From assembly GCA_035301625.1 (NCBI GenBank), contig DATGTW010000183.1:1-13920 (forward strand): DNA of 13,920 nucleotides, written 5' to 3'. This stretch comes from Paenalcaligenes sp035301625 (lineage in GTDB: Bacteria > Pseudomonadota > Gammaproteobacteria > Burkholderiales > Burkholderiaceae_B). A model generated the notes under the pieces. The model was not told the origin of the DNA. It did no database searches and saw only the letters and a program-made list of their open reading frames with translations. How positions within the stretch are numbered: position 1 is the first letter of the stretch; every line of letters starts with the position of its first letter. A program made the translations under genes and the position numbers. Positions 6,615-13,920 of this stretch are shown here, piece by piece.

Positions 6615-8216
6615 ATGTCCGATCTTTTATACAACTGGGCTGTTCATTCTGCAAGCAATTCACTATTACTTAGCTTTGGTAATATTGCAGGTGAACGCAT
6701 CGCTGGCGCGCTGTGGCTATTCATTGCATTGGCGCTAGCCTTGGCTATGACCGCGGGCGTGCTAGGGATCCGCTTGGTACGTGCACGCAAAGAAATCACT
6801 CGCCTGTTACTGCAGTTTGATCAGATTGCAGCCACTACCCTGGCTGCTGAACAACAGCCAGTTCAATCCATCGGCGCTGGCGAACAAACCATGCGCCTCG
6901 ACCCACAAGGCTATTTTGATCCCCTGACCCAACTGCCCAACCGTAAAGTCATCGAGTCTGCCGTCACCGCAGAACTAAAACACAGCAGCCCAGAAAACCG
7001 CAGTGCTTTGTTGATTCTTAGCCTGACTAACCTAAACCGGATCAATGAGACCTACGGGCGAGCGATGGGTGATTTATTTCTACAGCAAGTCGCACATCGT
7101 CTACGCCGATTAATGGGCAAAGAGGACATCCTGGCCCGCCTTAACAGCAATCGATTTGCCATTCTCATGAAAGGCCTGCCCCAGCCCGCCAGCAGCGCCA
7201 GTAGTTTCATGCGCAAGCACACCAAAAACATCCAAAAAAGTCTGGAATCCCCTTATCTGATTGGCGGTATTGCCCTGCAAGGACAAATATGCATTGGCGT
7301 GGCTTATATCAAGACTCCGACCTACACCGCCCAAAAAATCATTCAACACGCCCTCATTGCCCTGAGACAAACTCATAAATACCCAGGCTTGCGTGTCGAA
7401 TGTTTTAACGACCGATTATCAAGCCAAATCAAAGAGTCCCAGCAATTAATATCCGATTTACCCCAGGCCATCAAAAAAGGGCAAATGAAAGTCTTTGCCC
7501 ACCCCCAACATTGTATAAATGGCAAATTAATCGGGGTTGAATTATTAATGCGCTGGCAGCACCCTACATTGGGCAATATCAGCCCCACTCGATTTATTCC
7601 ATTAGCAGAAAAAGAAAACCTCATCCACAGTCTGGGCCTTTGGGCTTTAGAACAAGCACGCGAATTTATTCGTCAAAATGACTACCCGGATCTTAACGTC
7701 TCTATCAACGTCAGCCCATTGCAATTCCACTCTATTTATTTCCCCGAATTTATTGACCTGCTCGTGAGCCAGCGCGCTGAAATGAGCAATCGCCTTATTA
7801 TTGAGCTGACCGAAGGCACCATCATGGAAAACGTCAAAGAGGCCAACCGCATCATGCACTTTTTAAACCAGCTTGGTTATCGTTTTTCGCTGGATGACTT
7901 TGGTACCGGTTATTCCAATTTGGCTGCCATCAGCTCTTTTCCTCTGTATGGGTTGAAACTTGACCGCAGCCTGGTCACCGGCATCGCCCAAGACACCGAA
8001 TTGCGCACCATCGCCAAAATGGTCTCCACCCTGGCACACAGCCTTAATCTGTACAGCATTGCCGAGGGAGTAGAGCAAAAAGAAGAACTAGAAATCCTTA
8101 AAAAGTTGGGGTTTGACGCCGTTCAGGGGTTTTATTTCTCTAAACCCATGTCGCTACAAAAATGGCCTGGTTTTTTAGCCCAGACAGATTTTGCCAAGGC
8201 CCGGCAGCGAGCCTAA
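6615..8216 (+). CDS. membrane-anchored GGDEF-EAL protein, likely c-di-GMP phosphodiesterase with dead cyclase domain
   Basis: The 533-residue protein probably hydrolyses c-di-GMP at the inner membrane. One transmembrane segment spans about 31-54, followed by a helical linker. The GGDEF domain (about 100-260) starts with DPLTQLPNR, but its signature is NSNRF at 177-181 and both aspartates of the usual DxD metal loop are replaced (LSLTNL at 135-140). It therefore cannot be an ordinary diguanylate cyclase. The EAL domain (about 280-520) has ELL at 309-311 and keeps the residues aligned with the RocR catalytic set: Glu309, Arg313, Asn365, Glu397, Asp427-Asp428, Lys448, Glu484, Glu487 and Gln504. 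The usual YQP motif reads AHP at 295-297, which may lower activity. No ribosome binding site is clear before the ATG at 6615. There is no periplasmic sensor domain, only about 30 leading residues. Confidence 0.9.
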   Translation: MSDLLYNWAVHSASNSLLLSFGNIAGERIAGALWLFIALALALAMTAGVLGIRLVRARKEITRLLLQFDQIAATTLAAEQQPVQSIGAGEQTMRLDPQGYFDPLTQLPNRKVIESAVTAELKHSSPENRSALLILSLTNLNRINETYGRAMGDLFLQQVAHRLRRLMGKEDILARLNSNRFAILMKGLPQPASSASSFMRKHTKNIQKSLESPYLIGGIALQGQICIGVAYIKTPTYTAQKIIQHALIALRQTHKYPGLRVECFNDRLSSQIKESQQLISDLPQAIKKGQMKVFAHPQHCINGKLIGVELLMRWQHPTLGNISPTRFIPLAEKENLIHSLGLWALEQAREFIRQNDYPDLNVSINVSPLQFHSIYFPEFIDLLVSQRAEMSNRLIIELTEGTIMENVKEANRIMHFLNQLGYRFSLDDFGTGYSNLAAISSFPLYGLKLDRSLVTGIAQDTELRTIAKMVSTLAHSLNLYSIAEGVEQKEELEILKKLGFDAVQGFYFSKPMSLQKWPGFLAQTDFAKARQRA

Positions 8217-8219
8217 ACG

Positions 8220-8245
8220 AAAAAGGGATTGTTTCCAGCAATCCC
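8220..8245 (-). terminator. intrinsic terminator between convergent GGDEF-EAL and rmuC genes
   Basis: GGGATTG (8225-8231) and CAATCCC (8239-8245) form a perfect 7-bp stem with a 7-base loop. On the minus strand the stem is followed by five T residues, the right form to end rmuC transcription. In the plus direction the following CATTTTG gives a weaker T-run, so it may also serve the GGDEF-EAL gene. Confidence 0.75.
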
Positions 8246-8274
8246 CATTTTGAGCAGTCTGAACGCATATAGCC

Positions 8275-9567
8275 TCAATCCTGATTTTTACCCTCTTCTT
8301 CCTGCTCATTGCTCTTTTCCTGCGCTGTGTCCTTAGAATCCACTTCTAAGCGCTGCGTATGCACCTGTCGCTGCACCGTCTGCACATCAGGGCGCGCTTG
8401 TAAATGATTCGGGGCCAGCTGTTCAAAGCGTTGTAACTTGGCATACACCCCTTGCTGACCCACCAGCGCTGTGACACTGCTGTTGTAATGGTTAGTCAGC
8501 TGATTAATGGTATCGCCCACCCGGCGTAAACGCTCGGCCAGCAAATTCAATTGGGTAAAAATCCCTCCTGCCTGCTGCGCTAACTCGTGCGCATGCTCGT
8601 GGGATTTTGCCAGACTCCAAATCTGGGCAATGGTCCTTAAAATGGGCACCAAACTGGTATGTGAGGTTATTATCACATTCTTGCGCAACCCATATTCAAA
8701 TAACCGCGGCTGATGTGACATGGCCGCCAGATAAGCCGGCTCAATAGGCACAAACATCAAAACAAAATCAGGACTATTCAACTGCTCAAGAGCGCTGTAA
8801 TTCTTCTTGGCCAAGTCATCTGCATGACGTTCAAATGCTTTGACCAAATCATTCAAGGCTCGTGCATGCGCCTCGGGGGTCTCTGCCTGCAGCGCACGGT
8901 CATAATCTACTAATGACGCCTTGCTATCTAAAATGATATGAGTGTCATTAGGCAAATTGACCACAAAATCCGGAATGTACAGCTGCCCCTGCGCATCCCT
9001 ATAGCGTGGCTGAGCAATAAAATGCTGCCCCTCAACCAAGCCCATGGTTTCCAGGGTCTGTGCTAATAGAAGCTCGCCCCAAGTCCCCATGCGCTTGTTA
9101 TCACCTTTTAGGGCTTGACTCAGGTGCTCGGCCTCGCTGCTCATTTGCAGGCCCACCTCCATCACACGCCGTAATTCAGAACCTAATTCAGCTTGTCCAC
9201 GGACCGACTCGCTATGAACCTGGTTCAAGCGTTGCTGAAATCGCTCTATCTGCTCTTGCAGCGGGCGCAGCACCTCATCCAGGCTTTTTTGCCCTTGTTG
9301 ATTAAATTGCTGGGTCTGTTGGATACTTTGCAAGCGGATTAACTCGCGCTCGAGCTCGGACACCTGATCTTTTAATAATTCGTTTTCCTGGGTCAAAGAC
9401 TGTACTTGGGTCACATCAGCAGATTGCTGTTGCTGCAAATACTCATAACGGGTTTGCAGCACCATCCACTGTCGTGTACGACGAATCAACAGACCACTGA
9501 CCCATAACAAGACAAGTGCAATGACTGCCAGCCCACCTACCCACCACAGCGGCAAATCACCCCACAT
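8275..9567 (-). CDS. rmuC: RmuC-family DNA recombination-limiting protein
   Basis: RmuC proteins limit recombination at inverted repeats and are thought to be membrane-tethered nucleases of the PD-(D/E)xK fold; the exact reaction is not settled. The 430-residue product has an N-terminal transmembrane helix at about 8-29. A long glutamine-rich coiled coil follows at about 38-155. The RmuC domain then has GTWGE at 161-165, YIPDFVV at 197-203 and ILDSKAS at 212-218, giving the likely catalytic set Asp200, Asp214 and Lys216. The C-terminal 50 residues are highly charged and low-complexity. ATG 9567 is preceded by AGGGG at 9576-9580 with eight bases between. panB lies 100 bases upstream on the same strand and a terminator follows, so the two genes may share a transcript. 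Confidence 0.94.
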   Translation of the reverse strand: MWGDLPLWWVGGLAVIALVLLWVSGLLIRRTRQWMVLQTRYEYLQQQQSADVTQVQSLTQENELLKDQVSELERELIRLQSIQQTQQFNQQGQKSLDEVLRPLQEQIERFQQRLNQVHSESVRGQAELGSELRRVMEVGLQMSSEAEHLSQALKGDNKRMGTWGELLLAQTLETMGLVEGQHFIAQPRYRDAQGQLYIPDFVVNLPNDTHIILDSKASLVDYDRALQAETPEAHARALNDLVKAFERHADDLAKKNYSALEQLNSPDFVLMFVPIEPAYLAAMSHQPRLFEYGLRKNVIITSHTSLVPILRTIAQIWSLAKSHEHAHELAQQAGGIFTQLNLLAERLRRVGDTINQLTNHYNSSVTALVGQQGVYAKLQRFEQLAPNHLQARPDVQTVQRQVHTQRLEVDSKDTAQEKSNEQEEEGKNQD

Positions 9568-9615
9568 GTCCTCGGCCCCTAATCAATCATTAATCAAAAT
9601 TACAGCAAGGCGACT

Positions 9616-9648
9616 GCACGATGCTGTCTCATAAAAATAGCATCGTGC
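9616..9648 (-). repeat. perfect 10-bp inverted repeat between panB and rmuC
   Basis: GCACGATGCT (9616-9625) and AGCATCGTGC (9639-9648) are exact reverse complements around a 13-base AT-rich loop. The stem begins 19 bases after the panB stop and ends about 48 bases before the rmuC start. Read on the minus strand it is not followed by a T-run, so it is not a classical terminator. It could be an mRNA-stabilising or attenuating hairpin, or a binding site. Confidence 0.85.
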
Positions 9649-9667
9649 CACGCACCCCACGGCGCGG

Positions 9668-10495
9668 TTATTCAGAGCGCTTGACCCCAAAACAATTATC
9701 CAGAGTCGGGAAAGTCCCCGCACGCACCTGATCAGCATATTGCTGTACCGCCTGCTCGATCACAGATCCTACATCTGCAAACTGCTGAGCAAAACGGGGA
9801 ATCCGTGGCCCACTGAGCCCCAGAATATCCTCAGTCACTAAAATCTGCCCATCACACGCCGGAGAAGCTCCAATACCAATGGTTGGCACACTGAGCTCCT
9901 GCGTCAGACGACGTCCTAAAGGTTCGGCTACGCCTTCGAGCACCACAGCAAATGCCCCGGCCTCTTGGTGTGCCAGCGCATCGCGCTCGACCAAAGCGGC
10001 GGCCTCGTCATTCATGCCCTGAGCCCTAAAACCACCCATGGTATTGACATACTGCGGCATCAACCCCACGTGTGCCAACACAGGCACCCCACGCTCAACT
10101 AAAAAGCGGGTCGTTTCTGCCAGCGCTGCGCCCCCTTCGAGCTTGACCGCTGCCGCACCACTATGCGCGAGCATATAAGACGCATTGCGAAACGCTTGCT
10201 CGGGTGACTCTTGAAAACTACCAAAAGGCATATCAATCACCACACAAGCCTGCTGTGTTGAACGCACCACAGCCTTGCCATGAGCCGTCATCTGCTCAAC
10301 CGTGATGCTCAGGGTATCATCCATGGCATAACCAACCATGGCGGTGGAATCCCCCACCAAAACCATATCTAACGCACCGTCCAATATACGGGCAAAAGGT
10401 GCGGTATAAGCCGTCAAGGCGACGATTTTCTTCTCATTTTTATACGCCATCAACTCGGGCACGGTACGCCGCTTTAGGCTTTTATGAACACTCAT
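9668..10495 (-). CDS. panB: 3-methyl-2-oxobutanoate hydroxymethyltransferase
   Basis: The enzyme transfers a hydroxymethyl group from 5,10-methylenetetrahydrofolate to 2-oxoisovalerate, making ketopantoate, the first step of pantothenate and coenzyme A synthesis in the cytoplasm. The 275-residue product has the full PanB pattern. LTAYTAPFA is at 27-35, VGDS at 47-50 includes metal ligand Asp49, and IDMPF at 87-91 includes Asp88. KLEGG at 118-122 includes Glu120, AHVGLMPQ is at 141-148, and VVLEGV at 184-189 includes catalytic Glu187. IGIGASPACDGQILV at 206-220 follows. Length fits the family (about 260-280). ATG 10495 is preferred to the in-frame TTG at 10501 because AAGAGG lies seven bases upstream. 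panC and panD are not in the window, although panB often sits beside panC. Confidence 0.95.
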   Translation of the reverse strand: MSVHKSLKRRTVPELMAYKNEKKIVALTAYTAPFARILDGALDMVLVGDSTAMVGYAMDDTLSITVEQMTAHGKAVVRSTQQACVVIDMPFGSFQESPEQAFRNASYMLAHSGAAAVKLEGGAALAETTRFLVERGVPVLAHVGLMPQYVNTMGGFRAQGMNDEAAALVERDALAHQEAGAFAVVLEGVAEPLGRRLTQELSVPTIGIGASPACDGQILVTEDILGLSGPRIPRFAQQFADVGSVIEQAVQQYADQVRAGTFPTLDNCFGVKRSE

Positions 10496-10502
10496 TTTCA
10501 AA

Positions 10503-10508
10503 CCTCTT
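10503..10508 (-). promoter_or_regulatory. ribosome binding site of panB
   Basis: The minus strand reads AAGAGG seven bases before the ATG at 10495. This spacing supports that ATG over the TTG two codons upstream. Confidence 0.7.
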
Positions 10509-10530
10509 GCTAAAACAACAATGCAGCAAA

Positions 10531-10587
10531 CAGGAGGACCCTGTCGCTATAACAGCAACCCCCCCGTTGTTACCGCAGGGAGCCCTG
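10531..10587 (-). other. panB leader with mutually exclusive small stems
   Basis: Two GC-rich self-complementary motifs lie here: CAGGAGGACCCTG (10531-10543) and CAGGGAGCCCTG (10576-10587, 5-bp stem). CCCTG of the first can instead pair with CAGGG of the second, enclosing a CAAC/GTTG hairpin around a run of C (10556-10569). This gives alternative folds 36-90 bases before the panB start. I recognise no known riboswitch. Confidence 0.35.
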
Positions 10588-10604
10588 TCTTCTTAAACAA
10601 GACA

Positions 10605-10633
10605 AATGTAGCCCAAGAGCAGTCGCAAAACAA
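10605..10633 (-). promoter_or_regulatory. candidate promoter for panB
   Basis: On the minus strand TTGTTT (10628-10633) and TACATT (10605-10610) are separated by 17 bases. Match to sigma-70 consensus is modest (3/6 and 4/6). It lies between the acnA terminator and panB, where a promoter is required. Confidence 0.3.
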
Positions 10634-10699
10634 ACACAACCCCAAGGATTTATTATTCCCAGACACAAAATAGCCTACGACATGAAAAGCTCGCATCAT

Positions 10700-10733
10700 A
10701 AAAAAGGGCCACATCCACAGATATGGCCCTTTT
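10700..10733 (-). terminator. strong intrinsic terminator of acnA
   Basis: AAAAGGGCCA (10702-10711) and TGGCCCTTTT (10724-10733) form a perfect 10-bp stem with a 12-base loop. The minus strand ends in six T residues. It begins about 40 bases beyond the acnA stop and separates acnA from panB. The A/T flanks are symmetric, so it could work in both directions. Confidence 0.9.
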
Positions 10734-10775
10734 GGCAACGTACACCTAAACGATGCACATCAATTGTCAGTGTGA

Positions 10776-13526
10776 TTACAGCAAATTGCGAATGACATAC
10801 TGCATGATACCGCCATGACGGTAATAATCCGCCTCAGTCGGCGTATCAATACGCACCAGAGCATCAAAGCTGACATCACCAGCAGTCACACGCACCGTCT
10901 CGGGTACCTTGCCCTCGTTGAAATCAGTAATACCCTCGATAGAAAAGACCTCATCACCTGCAAGACCCAGGCTATCGGCATCCTGACCTTCGGGGAACTG
11001 TAGGGGCAACACACCCATACCAATCAGGTTTGAACGATGAATGCGCTCGTAAGATTTGGCAATCACAGCCCGTACACCTAACAACAAGGTTCCCTTGGCT
11101 GCCCAGTCACGAGACGACCCCGATCCATACTCAGCACCTGCTAATACCACGAGAGGGGTTCCCTCTTTGATGTAGTTGCGCGATGCGTCGTAAATCGTTG
11201 ATACCGGCCCTTCGGGCTGGGTAAAGTCACGGGTGTAACCACCCTCGGTCCCAGGAGCCAACTGGTTGCGTAAACGTACGTTGGCAAAAGTACCGCGAAT
11301 CATCACCTCGTGATTACCGCGACGCGAACCATAAGAGTTAAAGTCCATGGGCTTGACCCCATGCTCAACCAAATAGTTTGCAGCCGGGGTATTGGGCACG
11401 ATGGCGCCAGCAGGACTGATGTGGTCAGTCGTTACTGAATCACCGAGCTTGGCCAATACACGTGCCCCGCTAATGTCACTAACAGGGCTGGGCTCGCGCG
11501 TCATACCCTCGAAATAAGGAGGATTGCGCACATAGGTAGAATCCGCATCCCACTCAAACTTGGAACTCTTGGGTGTGGGCAGGTTTTTCCAGCGCTCGTC
11601 ACCCTCGAAGACATCAGCATAACCATCCTCGTACATCTTGGCAGTAATGGTTTTTGCGGCGGCCTCTTCGATTTGCTGGGTGCTGGGCCAAATGTCATGC
11701 AGATAAACAGGGTTTCCTTCTTGGTCAGTGCCCAAAGGATCCTTGAGCAAATTGAAATTCATACTGCCCGCTAGAGCATAGGCCACCACCAGCGGCGGTG
11801 ACATCAGGTAGTTCATCTTGACCTCAGGGTGAATCCGCCCTTCAAAGTTACGGTTCCCTGACAATGCCGACACAGCGGCTAAATCGTGGTCGCGAATTGC
11901 CTGGCTGACCTCAGGAATCAGCGGCCCCGAGTTACCAATACAGGTAGTACAGCCATAACCTACCAAGTTAAAGCCCAAAGCATCCAGATACTGGGTGAGG
12001 TCGGCCTTCTCGTAGTAGTCCGTCACCACACGCGAACCGGGCGCCAAACTGGTCTTGACCCAGGGTTTGCGCTGCAGCCCTTTTTCCACAGCGTTTTTGG
12101 CCAGCAAAGCAGCTGCCAACATCACACTGGGGTTAGACGTGTTTGTGCACGATGTAATCGCTGCAATGGCTATCAAACCGTGATCTAATTCATGCTCACT
12201 GCCATCCTCAAAGGTCACCTGGGCAGTTGCCGTAGGAATTTGCGGCAACGACCCCGAAGGGGCATCAGAGGCAGGAAAACTTTGCTCGGCAAGCGCTTCG
12301 CGCTCAGCCGCTAATTCGGAATTTTGCATGCGCGAGAGCTCAGAGCGAAACGCAGAACGCGCCGAACTCAAAGCGACCCGATCCTGAGGACGCTTGGGAC
12401 CCGCGATAGAAGGCACAACAGTGGATAAATCCAACTGGAGGTGCTCGGAATAACGGGGCTCGTGATCAGGATCGTGCCACATGCCCTGCTCTTTGGCGTA
12501 GGCCTCGACCAAAGCGATTTGTTCCTCGCTGCGACCTGTCAAACGCATATAGCGCAAGGTCTCATCGTCAATGGGGAACATCGATACGGTAGAACCGTAC
12601 TCGGGACTCATATTCCCGATCGTGGCGCGGTTTGCCAGTGGTACCTCGCTGACGCCAGGACCATAAAACTCGACAAACTTGCCCACAACGCCGTGCTTGC
12701 GCATTTTTTCAGTAATGGTCAGCACCAGGTCAGTAGCAGTCACGCCCTCGGGAAGTTTGCCCGTCAATTTGAAACCAACCACACGGGGTACCAGCATGGA
12801 TACTGGTTGGCCTAGCATGGCGGCCTCGGCCTCGATACCGCCGACCCCCCAAGCCAGCACACCCAGTCCATTAACCATCGGAGTGTGCGAGTCTGTACCC
12901 ACACAGGTATCAGGATACGCAACGACCTTGCCATCTTGTTCGCGGGTAAACACCACACGCGCCAAATGTTCGAGGTTAACCTGGTGAACAATCCCCGTGC
13001 CCGGCGGAACAACCTTGAAATCATCAAAGGCATCCTGTCCCCAGCGTAAAAACTCGTAGCGCTCGATATTGCGGCGGTACTCAATCTCGACGTTGCGCAT
13101 AAACGATTCGTTATGAGCAAAATCATCGACAATCACCGAATGGTCAATCACCAACTCGGAAGGTACCAGTGGATTAATACGCTGCGCGTCACCATTCAGT
13201 GCAGTGACGGCCTCGCGCATCGCGGCCAAATCAACAACAGCGGGGACACCCGTAAAGTCTTGTAGCAAAACACGTGCCGGACTAAAAGCAATTTCGTGAC
13301 TTTGCTTGGAGCGAGGCTCCCAGCTGGAAAGAAAGCGAATATCCTCTGCAGTGACATTAACGCCATCTTCGGTACGCAGCAAATTTTCTAATAAAATTTT
13401 TAGACCATAAGGCAATGAACGCACGTCATTGTGCTCATCATGCAAAGCCTCCAGTCTATATATCTCGTAGCTTTTGTCACCGACTTTTAGCTCGCTACGA
13501 GCATTGAAACTATTTGGGTGTGTCAT
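10776..13526 (-). CDS. acnA: aconitate hydratase A
   Basis: The enzyme interconverts citrate and isocitrate through cis-aconitate in the tricarboxylic acid and glyoxylate cycles, using a [4Fe-4S] cluster. The 916-residue product is normal AcnA length. VGTDSHTPMVNGLG and WGVGGIEAE lie in the first half. The cluster cysteines are Cys460 in ITSCTNTSNPS and Cys526 and Cys529 in YGCTTCIGNSG. GAEYGSGSSRDWAAKG and the KSYERIHRSNL stretch in the swivelling C-terminal domain bind substrate. The start is placed at 13526 because GGAGG lies eight bases upstream; an in-frame ATG at 13547 would put that site inside the gene and overlap a good -10 candidate. AcnA is preferred to AcnD on length and overall pattern, and no methylcitrate genes are nearby. 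A LysR-type gene lies just upstream on the same strand. Confidence 0.96.
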   Translation of the reverse strand: MTHPNSFNARSELKVGDKSYEIYRLEALHDEHNDVRSLPYGLKILLENLLRTEDGVNVTAEDIRFLSSWEPRSKQSHEIAFSPARVLLQDFTGVPAVVDLAAMREAVTALNGDAQRINPLVPSELVIDHSVIVDDFAHNESFMRNVEIEYRRNIERYEFLRWGQDAFDDFKVVPPGTGIVHQVNLEHLARVVFTREQDGKVVAYPDTCVGTDSHTPMVNGLGVLAWGVGGIEAEAAMLGQPVSMLVPRVVGFKLTGKLPEGVTATDLVLTITEKMRKHGVVGKFVEFYGPGVSEVPLANRATIGNMSPEYGSTVSMFPIDDETLRYMRLTGRSEEQIALVEAYAKEQGMWHDPDHEPRYSEHLQLDLSTVVPSIAGPKRPQDRVALSSARSAFRSELSRMQNSELAAEREALAEQSFPASDAPSGSLPQIPTATAQVTFEDGSEHELDHGLIAIAAITSCTNTSNPSVMLAAALLAKNAVEKGLQRKPWVKTSLAPGSRVVTDYYEKADLTQYLDALGFNLVGYGCTTCIGNSGPLIPEVSQAIRDHDLAAVSALSGNRNFEGRIHPEVKMNYLMSPPLVVAYALAGSMNFNLLKDPLGTDQEGNPVYLHDIWPSTQQIEEAAAKTITAKMYEDGYADVFEGDERWKNLPTPKSSKFEWDADSTYVRNPPYFEGMTREPSPVSDISGARVLAKLGDSVTTDHISPAGAIVPNTPAANYLVEHGVKPMDFNSYGSRRGNHEVMIRGTFANVRLRNQLAPGTEGGYTRDFTQPEGPVSTIYDASRNYIKEGTPLVVLAGAEYGSGSSRDWAAKGTLLLGVRAVIAKSYERIHRSNLIGMGVLPLQFPEGQDADSLGLAGDEVFSIEGITDFNEGKVPETVRVTAGDVSFDALVRIDTPTEADYYRHGGIMQYVIRNLL

Positions 13527-13534
13527 ATAAGTGT

Positions 13535-13539
13535 CCTCC
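13535..13539 (-). promoter_or_regulatory. ribosome binding site of acnA
   Basis: The minus strand reads GGAGG eight bases before the ATG at 13526. This selects that ATG over the two in-frame ATGs at 13541 and 13547. Confidence 0.75.
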
Positions 13540-13545
13540 ATAGTC

Positions 13546-13576
13546 ATTATTCTTTATGATACACCTGTTACAAGGT
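13546..13576 (-). promoter_or_regulatory. candidate acnA promoter with an imperfect dyad over the -35 element
   Basis: On the minus strand TTGTAA (13568-13573) and AATAAT (13546-13551) are 16 bases apart, matching sigma-70 at 4/6 and 5/6. The -35 hexamer lies inside an imperfect dyad, ACCTGT-T-ACA-A-GGT on the plus strand (13563-13576), which is symmetric apart from one extra base. This is a possible repressor or activator site. Transcription would begin roughly 10-15 bases before the acnA ribosome binding site. Confidence 0.4.
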
Positions 13577-13685
13577 ATTCCCATAAAGAGAACAGACAAA
13601 AATATTTAATTTTGCCAACCTCACCCTCTCTACTTACATTAACACCAAACCCCATCAGAACAACAGGAGCCCCCTACTAAAGTAA

Positions 13686-13920
13686 TCACTGTCCTGACAC
13701 TGCATCCCAATTTATTTGCCATGGTTCCTCACGCAGTTGAGCCACCAAATACTCGATCAATGCATTCACTCGAGCCGGTCGTCTGCGCCCCGGTGGCATC
13801 ACGATATACAAATCGGCGGGCTCAGCCTGCCAATCATCCAGCATCGGCACCAACGCCCCCGAACGTAAATCATCCGCCACCAAAAACTCGGGTAACATCG
13901 TCATCCCCAAACCTGCCCGT
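13686..13920 (-). CDS. LysR-type transcriptional regulator, C-terminal fragment cut by the window edge
   Basis: Only the last 77 residues are visible; the N-terminal DNA-binding helix-turn-helix lies outside the window. The visible part starts RAGLGMTMLPEFLVADDL and continues SGALVPMLDDW, the standard end of a LysR substrate-binding domain (usual form AxGxGI-LP, then L-GxLV-VLPDW). PADLYIVMPPGRRRPARVNALIEYL then forms the last strand and helix. The first two ATGs visible in this frame are internal codons, so the gene is not complete here. It ends 159 bases before acnA on the same strand. Adjacency makes acnA a possible target, but LysR regulators more often control divergent neighbours. Effector unknown. 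Confidence 0.85.
   Translation of the reverse strand, partial: RAGLGMTMLPEFLVADDLRSGALVPMLDDWQAEPADLYIVMPPGRRRPARVNALIEYLVAQLREEPWQINWDAVSGQ

Noticed and set aside
12441..12815. 124-codon open frame on the plus strand inside acnA
   Set aside because: It is fully embedded in a well-conserved part of aconitase in the opposite direction, with no motif or start signal.
10776..13526. AcnD (2-methylcitrate pathway) as an alternative identity for the aconitase
   Set aside because: The length of 916 residues and overall pattern fit AcnA, and no prpB, prpC or prpF neighbours are present.
1..13920. Mobile element, phage, CRISPR or defence island
   Set aside because: No transposase, integrase, terminal inverted repeats, spacer-repeat array or recognisable defence gene was seen; rmuC is a housekeeping recombination gene.

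Overview
The window looks like ordinary chromosomal sequence of a Gram-negative proteobacterium, most plausibly a betaproteobacterium of the Alcaligenaceae type. That guess rests on gene content: a HisJQMP-type transporter, an orphan TAXI-family binding protein, AcnA beside a LysR regulator, PanB, and base composition near half G+C. It is an inference from family knowledge, not a database match. I see no insertion sequence, phage gene, CRISPR array, tRNA or rRNA, and every coding region appears intact. The only truncated gene is the one cut by the right edge.

Left part (about 50-4153, plus strand): a compact five-gene operon encodes a polar/basic amino-acid ABC importer (ATPase, periplasmic binding protein, HisQ-like and HisM-like permeases). 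It ends with an L-asparaginase that lacks a signal peptide. Gaps are only 19-35 bases, so import and cytoplasmic deamidation are probably co-expressed.

Middle (4140-8216): the asparaginase gene runs tail-to-tail into an RluA-family pseudouridine synthase with a 14-base overlap. That synthase follows a TAXI-type TRAP solute-binding protein by 14 bases on the minus strand, and an acylphosphatase lies further upstream. Divergent from the acylphosphatase is a membrane-anchored GGDEF-EAL protein. Its cyclase site is destroyed, but nearly all phosphodiesterase residues are present, so it is probably a c-di-GMP phosphodiesterase. A hairpin terminator separates it from the convergent rmuC.

Right part (8275-13920, all minus strand): rmuC, panB, acnA and the C-terminal end of a LysR-type regulator. 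A strong intrinsic terminator isolates acnA from panB. A perfect 10-bp stem lies between panB and rmuC. An imperfect dyad overlaps the best acnA promoter candidate.

No clearly novel multi-gene system is visible. The points most worth a second look are the importer-asparaginase operon, the half-dead GGDEF-EAL protein, the orphan TAXI gene coupled to an RNA-modification gene, and several unexplained intergenic dyads.
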